A stretch of DNA of 60,553 nucleotides from Akkermansiaceae bacterium (lineage in GTDB: Bacteria > Verrucomicrobiota > Verrucomicrobiia > Verrucomicrobiales > Akkermansiaceae), in contig CAISTY010000062.1 in assembly GCA_903888515.1 (NCBI GenBank), forward strand, positions 1 through 60,553, read 5' to 3'. The notes beneath the pieces were generated by a model. It made no database searches, was not told the origin of the DNA, and saw only the letters and a list, made by a program, of their open reading frames with translations. Shown one piece after another: positions 54,287-60,553 of this stretch. A program made the translations under genes and the position numbers. Within the stretch, counting starts at the first letter, position 1. Each line of letters begins with the position of its first letter.

Positions 54287-57200
54287 GTGACCTCTCACAC
54301 GAATGCCTCACCCTCGATCCGCCTCCACGGTTGCCGCCAGCACAACCTGCGCAACCTCGATCTGGACATCCCGTTAGGCAAACTCACGGTCGTCACCGGC
54401 CCGTCCGGCTCCGGTAAATCCTCGCTCGCCTTCCATACTCTCTATGCCGAGGGGCAACGCCGGTATGTCGAAACTTTCTCGCCCTATGTGCGGCAGTTTT
54501 TTGACCGCATGGACAAACCGGATGTGGATGCCATCGACGGCATCCCCCCGGCCATCGCCATCGAACAAAAAAACCATGTCCGCTCCACCCGCTCGACCGT
54601 CGGAACCCTAACAGAAATCAACGACTATCTCAAACTCCTCTTCGCCCGTATCGCCACCGCCTTCGACCCCCACACCGGCGAAACAATCCAGCCGGATTCG
54701 CCGGAGTCAGCCGCCGTGTGGGCCATGCAGAACCTAACAGGCCAGGCGCTGCTGGTCACGTTCCCGATTCCCGTCCCGCCCGACACGAATTTCCACGATC
54801 TGTGCGCCTTCCTCAACGCACAAGGCTATCTCCGCATCCTCCACGACGGGGAGATCCTCCGCACCGACGAACCGCTCGGAAGGACCGCGAATCTCCGGAT
54901 TCGTTCTGTCGCAACCATCGTCCAGGACCGCCTCACCCTAACACCAAAAAACCATACCCGTCTCCTTGAAGCCCTCGAAGCCGCCTTCCTCCTCGGCAAG
55001 GGGACCGCGACCGTGGTGGGCGCACCTCGCTCTATTCTGTTAGAGAAACGTCCCGCTCCGGTTCTTAGCCGTACCTTTTCCACCACTTGGATGAATCCCG
55101 CCACCGGGTTCACCCTCCGTGCTCCCAGTCCCGCGCTGTTTTCATTCAACAGCCCGTTGGGAGCCTGTCCGAAGTGCCGGGGCTTCGGCCGGATCATCGG
55201 TCTCGATCTCGACAAAGCCGTCCCGGATCCGTCTCTCTCGATTGCACAGGGTGCCATCAAGCCGTTCCAAGGCGAGCGTGGCGACGAATGCCAGCGCGAT
55301 CTCATCCGCTGCTGCAAACAACGCGATCTCAGCATCAAAACGCCGTGGGAAGACCTCGCCGAGGATGACAAGGAGTGGATCTACTATGGAGATGGTAAGA
55401 GCGACGATCCATCACTCGAGGAACTCGATGCGCTCTGGCGTGCGGGTGACTGGTATGGCGTCAAAGGCTTCTTCACCTGGCTGGAAACCAAGGCCTACAA
55501 GATGCATGTGCGCGTCTTCCTCAGCCGCTACCGTTCCTACACAACCTGTGCCGCCTGCCGTGGCAAACGCCTCCAACCGGAATCCCTGTGCTTCAAAATC
55601 CATGGCAAATCCCTCCCCGACCTCTGGTCCCTCCCCATCACCGATCTCCTCCCTTTCTTCAATAATCTCCAAACCTCAATCAAAAATCAAAAATCAATTA
55701 TCATCAATCATCAATCATCAATCCACAATCCACAATCTCCAATCTCCAATCCCCGCCCCGATGCCACCCTCAATCTCGTTCTAACGGAAATCGCCTCGCG
55801 TTTGTCCTACCTTGACGAAGTCGGGCTCGGCTACCTGACGCTGGGCCGCCATACCCGCACGCTCTCCGGCGGTGAGGTGGAGCGCGTCAACCTCACCACC
55901 TGCCTCGGCGCGGCCCTAACGGGAACCTTGTTCGTCCTCGATGAACCCACCGTCGGCCTGCATGCCCGTGACATCCAGCGGCTCGTCGGCGTCATGCACG
56001 GCCTGCGCGACATGGGCAACACCCTGGTCGTCGTCGAACACGATCCCGCCGTCATGCAAGCCGCAGACCACCTCGTGGACCTCGGCCCCGGCGCCGGCCA
56101 GCACGGCGGCCACATCATCTATCAGGGATCCCAAACAAAATTTGAAATCTCAAATTTGAAATCTCAAATCCAACAGGACGCCGCATCCCACCACCGCCCT
56201 GCCGGCGAAAATCCACAATCCACAATCGACAATCCACAATCCACGATCCCCCCCGGCACCCTCCCGTGGCTCACCGGCCAAAAATCCATCGCGGTTCCCG
56301 CGCTCCGCCGCAAACCTAACAAAAGAATACTTGCCATTCGCGGGGCCACCCGTCACAACCTCAGGAAGTTCGACGCCGATCTCCCGCTCGGGCTTTTCAT
56401 TTGTCTCACAGGTGTGTCCGGTTCCGGCAAGTCCACCTTCGCCCATGACGTCGTCTATCTGAATCTGGCCCGCAGGTTCGGCGTGGCCACCGACGAGGAT
56501 CCCGCACCCGTTAGAGAGCTCCGCGGTTGCCAGCATCTCGGCGGCGTCGAAAGGGTCGATCAAAGTCCCGTCGCCCGCACGCCGCGCTCCACTCCTGCGG
56601 TTTTCCTCGGTGCCTTTGACCCGATCCGCCAACTTTTCTGTGAGACCGAAGCCGCGCGCTCGGCGGAACTCAAGCCCGGGTTTTTCTCCTTCAACTCCGG
56701 TGACGGCCGCTGCGACCGTTGCGCCGGCAACGGCTTCGAAAAGGTCGAAATGCAATTCCTCTCCGACCTCTACGTCACCTGTCCGGACTGCAACGGCCGC
56801 CGTTACAAGTCATCCACCCTCGAGTACACCTTCAATGGCCGCTCCATCGCCGATGTCCTCGACCTCACCGTCGCGGAAGTAGCGGCGGTTCTCAACCGCC
56901 ATGCCGACATGTCTAATAAGCAAGCCCGCCTCATCGGGCAAATTCTAACTGCCCTGCAGCCGTTATCCGATGTCGGTCTGGATTACCTCAAGCTCGGCCA
57001 ACCGCTCAACACCCTGTCTGGCGGTGAATCCCAGCGCCTCAAACTCTGCCAACTCCTCGCCGCCGGGACCGCGAGTCTCCAGACTCGCCAATCTTCCTCT
57101 TCCTCTTCCTCTTCCTCATCCTCTTCCTCTTCCTCTTCCTCATCCTCTTCCCCGATTCAAAATCCCAAACTCCTCATCCTCGACGAACCCACCACCGGCC

Positions 57201-60200
57201 TCCATTTCTCCGACATTGAAAACATGTTAGGCGTGTTCCGGAAACTTGTTGATTCAGGCCACACGTTGTTGGTCATAGAGCACAATCTCGATGTCATCAA
57301 ATCCGCCGATTGGATTCTCGATCTCGGTCCGGAGGCCGGCCCGCACGGCGGCCAACTCGTCGCGAGCGGCCCGCCTGAAACCATAGCCACATTCGACACC
57401 CCGACCGGGCGGTTTCTTCGCGATGCCCTCAATCGTGTCTGCGGCGTCCCGCCGCAGACTGTGGCGCTGGCGTCCCGCCGCCGTGCCCCATCCAAAATCC
57501 AAAATTCACAATCCACCATCTCTCTCAAAGGTGCCCGCCATCACAATCTCAAGAACATCTCGCTCGATATCCCGCGCGACCAGTTGGTCGTGATCTCGGG
57601 TCTATCAGGATCGGGCAAGTCCACCCTCGCCTTCGACATCCTTTTCGCCGAAGGCCAGCGACGGTTCCTCGACTCAATGTCCGCCTACGCCCGCCAATTC
57701 GCCGAGCAGTTGGAAAAACCCGAGATCGACCAACTCGCAGGCCTCCCGCCCACCGTCGCCATCGAACAACGCGTCTCCCGGGGCGGCGGTAAATCCACCG
57801 TCGCCACCATCACGGAAATCTGGAACTTCATCCGCCTGCTGTACGCGAAACTCGGCACCCTGTACTGCCCGGATTGCCGCGTCCCCGTCGAAAAACAATC
57901 GCTCGCCGCCATCGAAAACACCTTGGATGCCCATCTCAAAAGGGGACCCGTTGCACTGTTAGCCCCGCTGATCCGCGCCAAAAAAGGCTATCACACCGAA
58001 ATCGCCCAATGGGCTCTCAAGCAAGGCTTCACCCGCCTGCTCGTCGACCGCCAATTCGTGAACGCCGCGGACTTCACCCGCCTCGAGCGTTTCAAGGAGC
58101 ATGACATCGATGTCGTGGTGGCGGATTGCACCCGCCGGTCTTCTAACAAGCAGCACTCCGCCCCGATCTCCCATCTTCTATCAGACATTCAGCGCGCCAT
58201 TTCTATCGGAAAAGGACTCATCAAGCTCCACACCTCCGACAACAAATTCATCCTCCTTTCCACCAAGGCCAACTGCCCCTGCTGCAATCAATCCTTCGAG
58301 GATCCCGACCCCCGGCTGTTCTCATTCAACTCGCCCCACGGCTGGTGCCCGGTGTGCCGCGGCCATGGCCGCGTCCCGCAACACCACCACGCACTCGACA
58401 CCACGCGTTTCGACTCGGTCCTCGAAGCCGAACTCGATGCCGACCGCGCCATCGAGCGCATGGAGGATGCCGAACTCATCGCGTGCCCTGCCTGCCACGG
58501 CACCCGCCTCAATCCCACCGCCTCCGCCGTCCGCCTCCATCATCATTCAAGTGGCTGCGGCGTCCCGCCGCAGGCCGTCCCGCCGACGTCCCGCCGCCGC
58601 TCTGCCCGAGTCAACCCGTCCCGATCCATCTCCGATCTATCAGCACTTTCGATCGACGCTGCCTATCAGCATTTTTCCGCGCTCGACTTCCCCGGTCAGC
58701 GCGAGGCGCTCATTGCCCGCGACATCCTGCCGGAAATCCGCCAGCGTCTCGCGTTCCTGCAGGAAGTCGGCCTTGGTTACCTGCAACTCGATCGTTCCGG
58801 CAACACGCTTTCCGGCGGCGAATCCCAGCGCATCCGCCTTGCCGCCCAACTCGGCTCGAATCTCCGCGGCGTGCTTTACGTGCTCGACGAACCGACCATC
58901 GGCCTCCACCCGCGCGACAACGCCGCCCTCCTCAAAACCCTGACAAATCTGCGCGACCACGGCAATTCCCTCATCATCGTCGAGCACGACGAAGACACCA
59001 TCCGCGCGGCCGACCACTTGATCGACCTCGGACCGGGTGCCGGCCGCTTCGGCGGAGAAGTCGTCTATCAGGGAAAGCCGCCGGAGCCCTCGTCTTCCAA
59101 AGCAAAAAGCAAAAATCCAAAATCAAAAATCGCATCTCCCACGCTGCATGCACTTGCCCATCCGTTGGTGCATCCCACCCGTGGCTCACGCCGGCCGGTG
59201 CCGAAAACGCACCCCTTCCTCACCCTAACCGGTTGTTCCGCCAACAACCTGAAAAACCTCACCGCCGCGATCCCGCTCGGCCGTCTCACCGTGCTCACCG
59301 GCATCTCCGGTTCCGGCAAGTCCACCCTCATGCACCACTGCGTGGCGGCGGCTTTCAACCGCCATGCCAAATCTATCAAAACATTCGATTCCGCCACCGG
59401 TTGCAACTCCCGGACATCCTGTTATGAGGTCGACCAATCGCCCATCGGCAAGACCTCGCGGTCCTGTCCGGCCACTTATGTGAAAGTCTTCGATCACATC
59501 CGCGCACTCTTCGCCCAACTCCCCGAGGCCCGCATGCGCGGCTTCGACGCCTCCCGCTTTTCCTTCAACACCGAGGGTGGGCGCTGCCCGGAATGCAAAG
59601 GCAACGGCCGCGTGAAATTGGAAATGGATTTCCTGCCCGCCACCTGGGTCCACTGCGAATCCTGCAATGGCCAGCGCTATAACCCAGCCACCCTCGAAGT
59701 CACCTTCCGCGACCAGCATATCGGCGCCGTCCTCGCCATGACCATCGATGCCGCCGCCGCCTTCTTCGCCGCCCAACCCCGCATCGCCGCACCGCTCCAA
59801 CTTATGGCCGACACCGGCCTCGGCTACCTACAACTCGGCCAACCATCACCCACCCTCTCCGGCGGCGAGGCGCAGCGCATCAAACTCGTCTCCGAACTCA
59901 TCAAGGGAAGATCTATCAAATCCAAAATCTCAAATCTCAAATCTCAAATTTCAAATCTCTATCTGATCGAGGAACCCACAGTCGGCCTCCACCTGGAAGA
60001 CATCAAACGCCTTATCGACATCCTCCACCGCCTTGTCGATGAAGGCCACACTGTTATCGTCATCGAGCACCACATGGCCGTGGCCGCCGAAGCCGATTGG
60101 ATCCTCGACCTCGGCCCGGAAGCCGGCGATGGCGGCGGCCAAATCGTCGCCCAGGGCCCGCCCGAAAAAATCATCACCTCCAGGAAATCCCGCACCGCGC

Positions 60201-60229
60201 CGTTTCTCAAAAGCGCCCTGCGGCCATGA
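54287..60229 (+). CDS. uvrA: Double-length UvrA excinuclease subunit with repeat inserts
   Basis: Protein of 1980 residues, about twice normal UvrA. It carries two consecutive UvrA units: Walker A motifs are GPSGSGKSS (near residue 38), GVSGSGKST (near 709), GLSGSGKST (near 1104) and GISGSGKST (near 1672), with four signature LSGGE motifs and paired zinc-finger cysteines (CPKCRG, CAACRG, CDRCAG, CPDCNG, CPVCRG, CPACHG, CPECKG, CESCNG). Double-length UvrA is known from Chlamydiae. It would find DNA lesions for excision repair. At several points between or inside domains, low-complexity inserts interrupt it ([23 protein letters not shown], a run of about 20 Ser, [12 protein letters not shown]), coded by DNA repeats that also occur between genes. 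No stop or frameshift was seen. The GTG at 54287 is the start. Confidence 0.9.
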   Translation: MTSHTNASPSIRLHGCRQHNLRNLDLDIPLGKLTVVTGPSGSGKSSLAFHTLYAEGQRRYVETFSPYVRQFFDRMDKPDVDAIDGIPPAIAIEQKNHVRSTRSTVGTLTEINDYLKLLFARIATAFDPHTGETIQPDSPESAAVWAMQNLTGQALLVTFPIPVPPDTNFHDLCAFLNAQGYLRILHDGEILRTDEPLGRTANLRIRSVATIVQDRLTLTPKNHTRLLEALEAAFLLGKGTATVVGAPRSILLEKRPAPVLSRTFSTTWMNPATGFTLRAPSPALFSFNSPLGACPKCRGFGRIIGLDLDKAVPDPSLSIAQGAIKPFQGERGDECQRDLIRCCKQRDLSIKTPWEDLAEDDKEWIYYGDGKSDDPSLEELDALWRAGDWYGVKGFFTWLETKAYKMHVRVFLSRYRSYTTCAACRGKRLQPESLCFKIHGKSLPDLWSLPITDLLPFFNNLQTSIKNQKSIIINHQSSIHNPQSPISNPRPDATLNLVLTEIASRLSYLDEVGLGYLTLGRHTRTLSGGEVERVNLTTCLGAALTGTLFVLDEPTVGLHARDIQRLVGVMHGLRDMGNTLVVVEHDPAVMQAADHLVDLGPGAGQHGGHIIYQGSQTKFEISNLKSQIQQDAASHHRPAGENPQSTIDNPQSTIPPGTLPWLTGQKSIAVPALRRKPNKRILAIRGATRHNLRKFDADLPLGLFICLTGVSGSGKSTFAHDVVYLNLARRFGVATDEDPAPVRELRGCQHLGGVERVDQSPVARTPRSTPAVFLGAFDPIRQLFCETEAARSAELKPGFFSFNSGDGRCDRCAGNGFEKVEMQFLSDLYVTCPDCNGRRYKSSTLEYTFNGRSIADVLDLTVAEVAAVLNRHADMSNKQARLIGQILTALQPLSDVGLDYLKLGQPLNTLSGGESQRLKLCQLLAAGTASLQTRQSSSSSSSSSSSSSSSSSSSSPIQNPKLLILDEPTTGLHFSDIENMLGVFRKLVDSGHTLLVIEHNLDVIKSADWILDLGPEAGPHGGQLVASGPPETIATFDTPTGRFLRDALNRVCGVPPQTVALASRRRAPSKIQNSQSTISLKGARHHNLKNISLDIPRDQLVVISGLSGSGKSTLAFDILFAEGQRRFLDSMSAYARQFAEQLEKPEIDQLAGLPPTVAIEQRVSRGGGKSTVATITEIWNFIRLLYAKLGTLYCPDCRVPVEKQSLAAIENTLDAHLKRGPVALLAPLIRAKKGYHTEIAQWALKQGFTRLLVDRQFVNAADFTRLERFKEHDIDVVVADCTRRSSNKQHSAPISHLLSDIQRAISIGKGLIKLHTSDNKFILLSTKANCPCCNQSFEDPDPRLFSFNSPHGWCPVCRGHGRVPQHHHALDTTRFDSVLEAELDADRAIERMEDAELIACPACHGTRLNPTASAVRLHHHSSGCGVPPQAVPPTSRRRSARVNPSRSISDLSALSIDAAYQHFSALDFPGQREALIARDILPEIRQRLAFLQEVGLGYLQLDRSGNTLSGGESQRIRLAAQLGSNLRGVLYVLDEPTIGLHPRDNAALLKTLTNLRDHGNSLIIVEHDEDTIRAADHLIDLGPGAGRFGGEVVYQGKPPEPSSSKAKSKNPKSKIASPTLHALAHPLVHPTRGSRRPVPKTHPFLTLTGCSANNLKNLTAAIPLGRLTVLTGISGSGKSTLMHHCVAAAFNRHAKSIKTFDSATGCNSRTSCYEVDQSPIGKTSRSCPATYVKVFDHIRALFAQLPEARMRGFDASRFSFNTEGGRCPECKGNGRVKLEMDFLPATWVHCESCNGQRYNPATLEVTFRDQHIGAVLAMTIDAAAAFFAAQPRIAAPLQLMADTGLGYLQLGQPSPTLSGGEAQRIKLVSELIKGRSIKSKISNLKSQISNLYLIEEPTVGLHLEDIKRLIDILHRLVDEGHTVIVIEHHMAVAAEADWILDLGPEAGDGGGQIVAQGPPEKIITSRKSRTAPFLKSALRP
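55671..55757 (+). repeat. Heptamer insert 1 in uvrA (CAATCAT/CAATCCA)
   Basis: About 90 bases made of 7-bp steps (CAAAAAT, CAATCAT, CAATCCA, CAATCTC). It codes an Asn/Gln/Ser/Ile-rich linker between FNNL and the signature helices of the first nucleotide-binding domain. The intergenic tract at 31581 has the same units. Confidence 0.8.
56138..56251 (+). repeat. Heptamer inserts 2 and 3 in uvrA
   Basis: First AAATTTG-AAATCTC steps (56138-56172), coding [10 protein letters not shown]. After about 35 bases follow CAATCCA/CAATCGA steps (56211-56250), coding [13 protein letters not shown]. Together they form the linker between the first and second ATPase domains of the first UvrA unit. Confidence 0.8.
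56884..56900 (+). repeat. GGCGGTT palindrome inside uvrA
   Basis: GGCGGTT-CTC-AACCGCC within GTAGCGGCGG ... CCATGCC, same family as the element after fusA (3951-3967) and the degenerate one at 59344-59366. It codes AAVLNRHA in a helical part of the second ATPase domain. Confidence 0.55.
57071..57153 (+). repeat. REP palindrome plus TCTTCC microsatellite inside uvrA
   Basis: Perfect palindrome GCGAGTCT-CC-AGACTCGC (57071-57088), then about ten copies of TCTTCC/TCATCC (57092-57152) coding some 20 serines. It lies between the signature motif and Walker B of the second ATPase domain. A 6-bp unit keeps the frame when it slips. Confidence 0.85.
57437..57520 (+). repeat. CGGCGTCCC palindrome and heptamers at the UvrA unit junction
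   Basis: Perfect 10-bp palindrome GTCTGCGGCG-TCC-CGCCGCAGAC (57437-57459), a second GGCGTCCCGCCG at 57469-57480, then CCAAAAT/TCACAAT heptamer steps. It codes the linker [17 protein letters not shown] then [10 protein letters not shown] that joins the two UvrA units. Confidence 0.8.
58553..58607 (+). repeat. CGGCGTCCC palindrome inside the second UvrA unit
   Basis: GGCTGCGGCG-TCC-CGCCGCAGGCC and following CGTCCCGCCG copies. It codes [15 protein letters not shown], matching the linker peptide at 57437 in sequence (CGVPPQ, then SRRR), in the same reading frame. Confidence 0.8.
59095..59135 (+). repeat. Heptamer insert in uvrA (CAAAAAG/CCAAAAT steps)
   Basis: AT-rich steps coding [13 protein letters not shown], between the third and fourth ATPase domains. 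More degenerate than the other tracts. Confidence 0.6.
59344..59366 (+). repeat. Degenerate GGCGGTT palindrome inside uvrA
   Basis: GTGGCGGCGGCTTTCAACCG then CCATGCC, a variant of the element after fusA. It codes VAAAFNRHA right after the fourth Walker A motif. Confidence 0.5.
59920..59958 (+). repeat. AAATCTC heptamer insert near the end of uvrA
   Basis: Five 7-bp steps (AAAATCTC, AAATCTC, AAATCTC, AAATTTC, AAATCTC) coding [12 protein letters not shown], between the signature and Walker B of the fourth ATPase domain, the same relative position as the serine run in the second domain. Confidence 0.85.
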
Positions 60230-60297
60230 AGTTGAACGTGAACAGTCACAAAATCGTACTTTACATCTGGTACGGCTAAACGCATAGTTCACCCGCA

Positions 60298-60435
60298 TGA
60301 TTTCACGACCCTTCTGGCGGTAACGCATTGAGAAAGCATGGCGTGAGGCCCCGATTGTCTGGCTGGCGGGTGTCCGGCGGGCCGGCAAAACCACCCTGGC
60401 CGAGAGCCTCGGCTTAGGCGGCGTAAATAAATAAT
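60298..60435 (+). pseudogene. ATP-binding protein fragment (AAA, DUF4143-type)
   Basis: A frame beginning MISRPFWR, a TAA, then RIEKAWREAPIVWLAGVRRA and GKTTLAESLG with a Walker A motif. This is the usual N-terminus of AAA proteins that carry a DUF4143 C-terminal domain. It is interrupted by the TAA at 60322-60324 and breaks off after AESLGL, where IS-like sequence begins. It is dead and truncated. Confidence 0.65.
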
Positions 60436-60436
60436 C

Positions 60437-60464
60437 TTGACAAACAGCTTAAGATTTCTTAAAT
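60437..60464 (+). promoter_or_regulatory. Promoter of the right-edge transposase gene
   Basis: TTGACA (60437-60442) matches the -35 consensus exactly; TTAAAT (60459-60464) is a fair -10, with a 16-base spacer. A start codon follows 30 bases later. It is AT-rich compared with the rest of the window. Confidence 0.5.
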
Positions 60465-60494
60465 GCTTCCTCGTGAAGGAAAACAATACCCTTA

Positions 60495-60553
60495 TGCAGA
60501 AGTTTCAAGCGATTTGGCCGCATTTGGACGAGCGTGCCAAACGTATCACCGCC
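60495..60553 (+). CDS. Transposase N-terminus, ISAzo13-like (cut by the window edge)
   Basis: ATG 60495 opens MQKFQAIWPHLDERAKRITA and runs off the right edge. The PHLDERAKR stretch resembles the first residues of ISAzo13-type transposases (HLDERARR). Only about 20 residues are visible, so the family is tentative. The element appears to have inserted into or next to the ATPase fragment. Confidence 0.45.

Noticed and set aside
54287..60229. Two adjacent uvrA genes joined by an assembly or frameshift artefact
   Set aside because: One uninterrupted frame runs through both units and the linker, and double-length UvrA is known from Chlamydiae.

Overview
This 60.5 kb window looks like chromosome from a GC-rich member of the Verrucomicrobiota (PVC superphylum), probably Verrucomicrobiales. 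The assignment is inference from gene content: several Gfo/Idh/MocA oxidoreductases (two with twin-arginine leaders), a DUF1080 protein, Ser/Thr kinases fused to PEGA/sulfatase-modifying-like or discoidin-like domains, an ECF sigma factor overlapping a kinase gene, a fused SecDF, and a double-length UvrA of the kind known from Chlamydiae. Shine-Dalgarno sequences are mostly weak, and ATGA/GTGA/TTGA stop-start overlaps are common.

Layout. 1-193: tail of a broken DDE transposase. 0.2-9.2 kb: housekeeping genes (pabB, an EF-G, a thioredoxin-like protein, cinA, a HAD phosphatase, an MsbA-like exporter). 9.4-12.6 kb: ECF sigma factor and membrane Ser/Thr kinase. 12.8-16.6 kb: assimilatory sulfur operon cysI-cysH-cysK with a possible SAM-clan riboswitch leader. 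16.6-18.8 kb: a DUF3108 protein, a candidate 55-codon membrane protein and a TauE/SafE-type exporter with a candidate upstream peptide. 19.0-28.3 kb: carbohydrate region, with a two-domain DUF1080 protein convergent with a six-gene minus-strand cluster (SMP-30 lactonase, secreted beta-helix protein, TIM-barrel isomerase, Gfo/Idh/MocA, MFS symporter, Gfo/Idh/MocA). 28.4-32.0 kb: accessory, decayed region with a dead tyrosine recombinase, attC-like imperfect palindromes, two small membrane-protein genes and many repeats. 32.1-35.6 kb: CorA-like transporter, DUF2752, TPR protein, rarA. 35.7-39.0 kb: sugar porter, Gfo/Idh/MocA oxidoreductase, HEAT protein. 39.3-43.3 kb: tgt-yajC-secDF on the minus strand. 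43.4-48.8 kb: pbpC, an unknown exported protein and a CreD-like membrane protein. 48.8-50.6 kb: thiL and a CPBP protease. 50.8-54.2 kb: tandem duplicated Ser/Thr kinases. 54.3-60.2 kb: the giant uvrA. The right edge carries an ATPase fragment cut off next to the start of another transposase.

The most striking signal is a set of short repeats that occur both between genes and inside the giant uvrA. They include 7-bp tandem repeats of several sequences, GC-rich palindromes and a 6-bp serine-coding microsatellite. All lie in frame inside uvrA and form low-complexity inserts at domain boundaries and in nucleotide-binding-domain loops. Because 7 is not a multiple of 3, a 7-bp repeat reads as the same 7-codon cycle in every frame, and the orientations found inside uvrA contain no stop codon. 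This looks like a protein-tolerated, frame-independent class of repeat element. A second background signal is heavy use of the pentamer GTTAG/CTAAC. All calls come from reading the sequence and from memory of protein families; no database search was run.
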